Below, piece after piece: positions 6,646-9,253 of a stretch of 9,253 bases of DNA. Within the stretch, counting starts at the first letter, position 1. Every line of letters starts with the position of its first letter. The DNA comes from Actinomycetes bacterium. Its GTDB lineage: Bacteria > Actinomycetota > Coriobacteriia > WRKU01. Below the pieces are notes generated by a model. It was not told the DNA's origin, did not search any database, and saw nothing but the letters and a program-made list of their open reading frames with translations. Made by a program: the position numbers and the translations under genes. The DNA is taken from positions 1 through 9,253 of the forward strand of contig WQXV01000031.1 of NCBI GenBank assembly GCA_009781565.1. The letters are read 5' to 3'.

Positions 6646-8694
6646 GATGACCCAGTCGTAGTTGAACGGCGAGGTCAGCTTCTCGATGATGTCATTGAGC
6701 GCATCAAGCGACAGGCGACTGTCATCATCCTCGATGAAGGCATAGGTCGAATTGATACGACGCTGCAGCTTCTTCAGATGATGCAAGAACTCCTCTTGCC
6801 GTGCGTAGAAGGTCGGTCCACCATAGCGCGTGTGACGTCCTTCCTCCCGGACCAGCTCATCATCGACTTGCGTGATCAGCTTGAGCAACTTGTGCATGAT
6901 GGAGTCGATCTCATCGTGCAGCTCGGGTAGTTCAGGAAAGATCGCATAGTAGAAATAGATGTCGTTGATCAGCCGGTGTTGTATGCGTACGAACTCCTGG
7001 ACCTGCTCGTATTCGCGGATCTGGCTGTTGAGTATCAGCTGATGTTCCATGATGTTGACTGCGAGCGCTGTGCCCTTGATGTTGTGCTTGGCTTGGGTAT
7101 CAAGGCGCGCATATTCGTTACTCTCCTCATAGGTAAGGCGCATATCGAGGACCTTTTTGAGCATCAGGTAGCTCAGATGTCGTGAGCGCTCGACCAGATC
7201 CACACTGGCGATACTGACACGATAGGGATAGATGAATCGTGTCACCACCAGCGCGATCAAGGCTCCGATAGCCACAAATATCAGACGTTCGGCCGATAGG
7301 ACCAGACCTGCTTCGGTCGTGGCGATCGCGACCAGCGCCAGAGCGCTCGTAGTCGCAACGCTGAGCTGTAGGTAGGTATTGGGGGGAAGCAGGAATGACA
7401 GTATCTGCAAGAGAACACCGATGGATAGCAGAAGGGTATGGTTTTCGGTAACCATAAAGAGCAGGGTGAATACGATGATACCGACCACGGTCGCTCCGAT
7501 GCGGGTGATCGATCGCTGCTCGGTATCTTCCACATAGGGACGCATCAGGAATGCGAACGTCCAGATGAGCCAGGTGAACTGGGGCCACGGCACATAATAA
7601 CTGATGCCGACCAGGATCGAGAGCGTGATCGCCATCTTGAGCGCAAAGGTCAGACGCAAGGTGAAAGGGCGCACGATCTTGCGCAGTTCGCGTGCCCAGA
7701 ACATATCGCTGACCTCGGTCTGCTCGACCTCGTCTTGTGCCCAGAGCCGGCGTAGCGTATCGATCTGGCGCGTGAGAACGACCACCGCACCGATGAGTTC
7801 GAAGAGTACCGGCGAGGCGTCGACATCGTCGGCATCCACATCAGCGCGATAATCGGTGATGAACTTCTCGATCTGGGGCTCGATCTTTCTCCACTCCTCA
7901 AGACCGGAGGAGCTTTCCCCGATCGCCTCGAGTAACGCAGCAAGATCGGCCAACGCTTGGCGCTCGACCAGGCTGGGCATATGAGAGGTCCGCAGATCCT
8001 CCAGTGCGATTACGAGTCGCTCGAGAGTCAGGACCAGACTGATCCGCATCTCGGTGATTGCACTCATATCATGGGTGCGCACCGGCTGACGGTACAGACG
8101 TCGATTGATCTCACTGATATGCTCGAGGATGTCTTCAATGGGAGCAGGAACGAACTCAATCTCTGATGATCCCGCTGTTGCGGTCGCGTGGTGAGCAACC
8201 TCCAAGATAAGCTCATTGAGCAGATTACCGATCGACTGGCGCGTTTTTATATAGGCGATAAGCCACAGTGCTAGGGTCACCACGACCGTTCCAGCAACCA
8301 ACGCTTCGAATCGATAGTCGACACGGGTGGCGACATCAGAGGCAGAGAACAGGTAGAGATAGCCTATGATGACCGGCAAGAACAGCGAGGATTGGAAATC
8401 ACCGAACAGGTAGTAGGTCGCCAAGAATACGATGATGAACGTGGTGATGACGGCGATATAGATATTGAAGTCAAGGAACCAGGTGATCGCACCGAGCACG
8501 AGCGCGATGCCCAGCATTGCTGCACCGATCTTGAAGGGATGATAGGGCATATCTTGGCGGTTGATATGGATAAGTGCCAGAGAGAAGATGACACCGACGA
8601 TGAGGTTTTCCTGACCGAAAAGCTGACCGAAACCCACCAACAAGATGAGCATGGCGACAATCAGGACCGCTATGATCTTATAGTTTCGTTTCAT
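6631..8694 (-). CDS. FUSC-family (aromatic acid exporter-like) inner-membrane protein
   Basis: A 687-residue membrane protein. A first block of about six helices (7-25, 31-46, 54-72, 75-97, 104-120, 130-150) is followed by a helical soluble region (151-345). A second block (347-365, 371-385, 398-415, 420-437, 445-460, 470-488) comes next, then a charged helical C-terminal region (490-687). The second block carries the FUSC signature MRPYVEDTEQRSITRIGATVVG, as in YccS/YhfK and AaeB-type proteins. AaeB exports aromatic carboxylic acids; the substrate here is unknown. Transcription is monocistronic from the region shared with tRNA-Ala. The ATG at 8694 has only an AGGG one nucleotide upstream, too close for a normal ribosome site. 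With a putative start near 8699 the mRNA may be nearly leaderless. The gene ends at TAA 6633-6631, inside the palindromic spacer. Confidence 0.85.
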   Translation of the reverse strand: MKRNYKIIAVLIVAMLILLVGFGQLFGQENLIVGVIFSLALIHINRQDMPYHPFKIGAAMLGIALVLGAITWFLDFNIYIAVITTFIIVFLATYYLFGDFQSSLFLPVIIGYLYLFSASDVATRVDYRFEALVAGTVVVTLALWLIAYIKTRQSIGNLLNELILEVAHHATATAGSSEIEFVPAPIEDILEHISEINRRLYRQPVRTHDMSAITEMRISLVLTLERLVIALEDLRTSHMPSLVERQALADLAALLEAIGESSSGLEEWRKIEPQIEKFITDYRADVDADDVDASPVLFELIGAVVVLTRQIDTLRRLWAQDEVEQTEVSDMFWARELRKIVRPFTLRLTFALKMAITLSILVGISYYVPWPQFTWLIWTFAFLMRPYVEDTEQRSITRIGATVVGIIVFTLLFMVTENHTLLLSIGVLLQILSFLLPPNTYLQLSVATTSALALVAIATTEAGLVLSAERLIFVAIGALIALVVTRFIYPYRVSIASVDLVERSRHLSYLMLKKVLDMRLTYEESNEYARLDTQAKHNIKGTALAVNIMEHQLILNSQIREYEQVQEFVRIQHRLINDIYFYYAIFPELPELHDEIDSIMHKLLKLITQVDDELVREEGRHTRYGGPTFYARQEEFLHHLKKLQRRINSTYAFIEDDDSRLSLDALNDIIEKLTSPFNYDWVISNLR

Positions 8695-8705
8695 ACCCTA
8701 GCACT

Positions 8706-8735
8706 ATAGTACGAGAAAAAACACGGGGATGTAGA
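8706..8735 (-). promoter_or_regulatory. Possible promoter of the FUSC gene
   Basis: On the minus strand TCTACA (8735-8730, 4 of 6 to the -35 consensus) and TACTAT (8711-8706, -10) are separated by 18 nt. The predicted start lies about 5 nt before the ATG at 8694, implying a nearly leaderless transcript. Confidence 0.35.
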
Positions 8736-8769
8736 GCAATCTTTGCCTGACGCATCGTTTCAGCAATTG

Positions 8770-8778
8770 TGGTATTCT
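8770..8778 (+). promoter_or_regulatory. Extended -10 promoter of tRNA-Ala
   Basis: TGG-TATTCT is an extended -10 element with a start expected near 8785, about 10 nt before the tRNA. The -35 region is weak. The same TGG extension is seen at the guaB promoter in this window. Confidence 0.5.
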
Positions 8779-8794
8779 AGGTAGTCGCTAAAGT

Positions 8795-8870
8795 GGGGCT
8801 TTAGCTCAGCTGGGAGAGCGCGGGCTTTGCAAGCCTGAGGTCAGGGGTTCGATCCCCCTAAGCTCCACCA
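8795..8870 (+). tRNA. tRNA-Ala (anticodon UGC)
   Basis: A complete 76-nt tRNA with an encoded CCA. The acceptor stem GGGGCTT pairs with AAGCTCC and contains the G3-U70 wobble that marks alanine tRNAs. The anticodon loop TTTGCAA gives anticodon TGC, and the T arm is AGGGGTTCGATCCCCCT. Parts of its 3' half recur further downstream, at 8929-8942 (inverted) and 9027-9040 (direct). Confidence 0.97.
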
Positions 8871-8879
8871 TCAAATAAC

Positions 8880-8904
8880 AACAGACGCTGTTGCGTCTGT
8901 TTTT
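8880..8904 (+). terminator. Intrinsic terminator of tRNA-Ala
   Basis: AACAGACGC and GCGTCTGTT form a perfect 9-bp stem with loop TGTT, running directly into a T tract. Outer AAATAA (8873-8878) and TTATTT (8903-8908) can extend the stem. This is the clearest rho-independent terminator in the window and starts 9 nt after the tRNA. Confidence 0.88.
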
Positions 8905-8928
8905 ATTTGGATAGTGAGGTTGGGTGAT

Positions 8929-9040
8929 GGGGGATCGAACCCGAGCGGGCGTTCGCGACTTATGGGAGCGGACGGTTCGAGCGAAGCGAGATCTCAACCA
9001 ACAGTCGCTTCCATAAGGCGCGACTGCCCCTAAGCTCCAC
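8929..9040. repeat. tRNA-Ala-derived palindromic segment
   Basis: This non-coding stretch holds an exact 14-nt inverted copy of the tRNA-Ala T arm (8929-8942 against 8845-8858). It also holds an exact 14-nt direct copy of the acceptor 3' strand (9027-9040 against 8855-8868), 172 bp from the original. Between them lies an 18-nt inverted repeat with 16 matches (8953-8970 and 9006-9023, spacer 35 nt). It may be an attachment-site remnant or a dispersed tRNA-associated repeat. No integrase gene is present in the window. Confidence 0.55.
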
Positions 9041-9058
9041 TCAGGTAGGCTCCTCAAA

Positions 9059-9253
9059 CTATCGATTTGCAGAAAGTAAGCCCACTATAGCTGAGATACC
9101 AGCGATACTCAGACCAAAGATTGGCGGCAGTGGCATGAGCAAGATCGAGATGATCAGTCCGACAGCACATAGTGCGGTGGTCAGCCATAACATGGCTCGG
9201 ATGAGAGACGGCTCGTGTGCGCCGAAACGAGCAATGAGTAAGAGAGCAATACC
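9059..9253 (-). CDS. Small integral membrane protein, C-terminal fragment, unidentified
   Basis: The frame is open from the right edge to TAG 9061-9059 and gives 64 residues; the start lies outside the window. Two hydrophobic stretches are visible (about 22-40 and 45-61), with MLWLTTALCAVGLIISILLM and then GLSIAGISAIVGLLSANR at the end. A charged linker RFGAHEPSLIR precedes them. I do not recognise the family. No ribosome site or neighbour can be judged from the fragment. Confidence 0.55.
   Translation of the reverse strand, partial: GIALLLIARFGAHEPSLIRAMLWLTTALCAVGLIISILLMPLPPIFGLSIAGISAIVGLLSANR

Noticed and set aside
8806..9057. Minus-strand 83-residue reading frame ending GIEPLTSGLQSPRSPS
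   Set aside because: It is the antisense of tRNA-Ala and its repeat segment. This GIEPLTS-like peptide is a well-known spurious translation of antisense tRNA.

Overview
The window suggests a moderately high-GC anaerobic bacterium, most likely an actinobacterium of the Coriobacteriia type. This rests on gene content and style only: a CtpE-like P-type ATPase, the roughly 502-residue IMP dehydrogenase variant also typical of anaerobic Firmicutes, a bifunctional-nuclease (BFN) protein, and extended -10 promoters. Taxonomy is inference; no marker gene is present.

Layout, left to right: the 3' end of a gene for an RND-efflux periplasmic adaptor (+); tRNA-Ile(GAU) (-); a CtpE-like cation P-type ATPase (+) whose 3' end overlaps by 59 bp the convergent ccdA; an operon on the minus strand made of a membrane-anchored thioredoxin-like protein followed by ccdA; divergent from it, guaB (IMP dehydrogenase) and a BFN-family gene (+); a palindrome-rich spacer; a FUSC-family membrane protein (-); tRNA-Ala(UGC) with a strong terminator (+); a tRNA-derived palindromic segment; and the C-terminal end of a small membrane protein (-) running off the right edge.

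The main discovery is in the thioredoxin gene. Its reading frame is cut by one in-frame TGA (3769-3771) exactly where the first catalytic cysteine of the CxxC motif should be. It reads FEGEG-(UGA)-PAC-RMMRPEL, followed by a complete thioredoxin fold with its cis-proline, so the protein is best read as a 207-residue selenoprotein with a UxxC active site (Sec106-Cys109). Hairpins that could serve as a bacterial SECIS element lie directly after the UGA. The downstream neighbour, ccdA, overlaps it as TGATG and encodes the membrane electron carrier expected to reduce an extracytoplasmic thioredoxin. Together they look like a selenium-dependent thiol-reducing relay across the membrane.

The other genes are housekeeping or transport functions and do not obviously belong to one pathway. 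Secondary points of interest are a palindromic promoter before the ATPase gene, an acidic Met-rich insertion in the BFN protein, the repeat-rich spacer between the BFN and FUSC genes, and duplicated pieces of tRNA-Ala just downstream of that tRNA.
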